From the NCBI GenBank assembly GCA_944332225.1, contig CALVJO010000013.1, forward strand, positions 1 to 43,728: DNA of 43,728 bases, given 5' to 3'. The translations under genes were made by a program, and so were the position numbers. Source of the stretch: an uncultured Bacilli bacterium. GTDB lineage: Bacteria; Bacillota_I; Bacilli_A; RFN20; CAG-449. The notes below the pieces were generated by a model that worked only from the letters and a program-made list of their open reading frames with translations, was not told the DNA's origin and ran no database searches. Positions 43,651 through 43,728 of the stretch are shown here, one piece after another. Position 1 is the stretch's first letter. Each line of letters starts with the position of its first letter.

Positions 43651-43728
43651 GCGGATCTTTGGAAGAATAATTTTTAAAACTCCTAAAAAAAGAAAAAGTT
43701 ATATATTGCATATATAAAATTCAAAAAG

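Overview
The window is AT-rich DNA (roughly 30% GC by eye) whose every supported gene lies on the minus strand. The content points to a Gram-positive-derived, low-GC Bacillota lineage close to Bacilli/Mollicutes-like gut anaerobes. The evidence is the hrcA-grpE-dnaK-dnaJ order with CIRCE operators, a DnaK of Gram-positive type, GGAGG ribosome binding sites and SipW-type secretion. Placement below class level is inference. Trp is encoded by TGG and TGA is used as a stop (for example at 9104), so the standard bacterial code applies.

Layout by coordinate (transcription runs right to left). 1-1510: a small four-helix membrane protein, a glycosyltransferase remnant, and a tRNA-Met/Ile/Ser cluster with its own promoter and terminator. 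1512-2906: the MgtE magnesium channel. 3050-7754: the heat-shock operon, driven by a consensus promoter flanked by two CIRCE operators. 7769-12326: lepA, a protein with a worn Fic fold, a small membrane protein and hemW. 12399-18656: a DNA/nucleotide maintenance group made of a PLD-like nuclease/helicase with a DUF3427-like C-terminus, a Nudix hydrolase, a cyclophilin, and an Fe-S XPD/DinG-type helicase with an N-terminal PD-(D/E)XK nuclease. 18807-18883: tRNA-Pro(CGG).

19064-25427 is the most unusual part: a five-gene surface-protein operon. It encodes three short paralogous secreted proteins with SipW-type signal peptides, a 791-residue secreted protein, and an ER/SipW-type signal peptidase fused to an additional domain and a long acidic tail. 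Immediately upstream, a run of nine G (minus strand) lies between a -35-like and a -10-like hexamer. This is the arrangement expected of a phase-variable promoter. Upstream again are a GT-C-type membrane glycosyltransferase and an FAD oxidoreductase of the UDP-galactopyranose-mutase/phytoene-desaturase type, which may supply a surface glycan.

28982-34430: a DUF368 polyprenyl-phosphate translocase, then an operon of a YgbA-like nitric-oxide-associated protein, a DUF454 protein, CydD, CydC and a previously unlisted 59-residue membrane protein. The operon starts at a perfect 20-bp palindromic operator. 34483-39521: a lipoprotein, a membrane-tethered XRE regulator and a heterodimeric ABC exporter with one degenerate ATP site. 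39600-41935: a GNAT remnant and an SPFH/NfeD operon. 42145-43728: an AlbA-type ATP-binding transcriptional regulator carrying a 12-bp tandem repeat, and the 3' half of a tRNA-Arg(UCU) cut in its anticodon stem, which looks like one end of an integrated element lying beyond the window edge.
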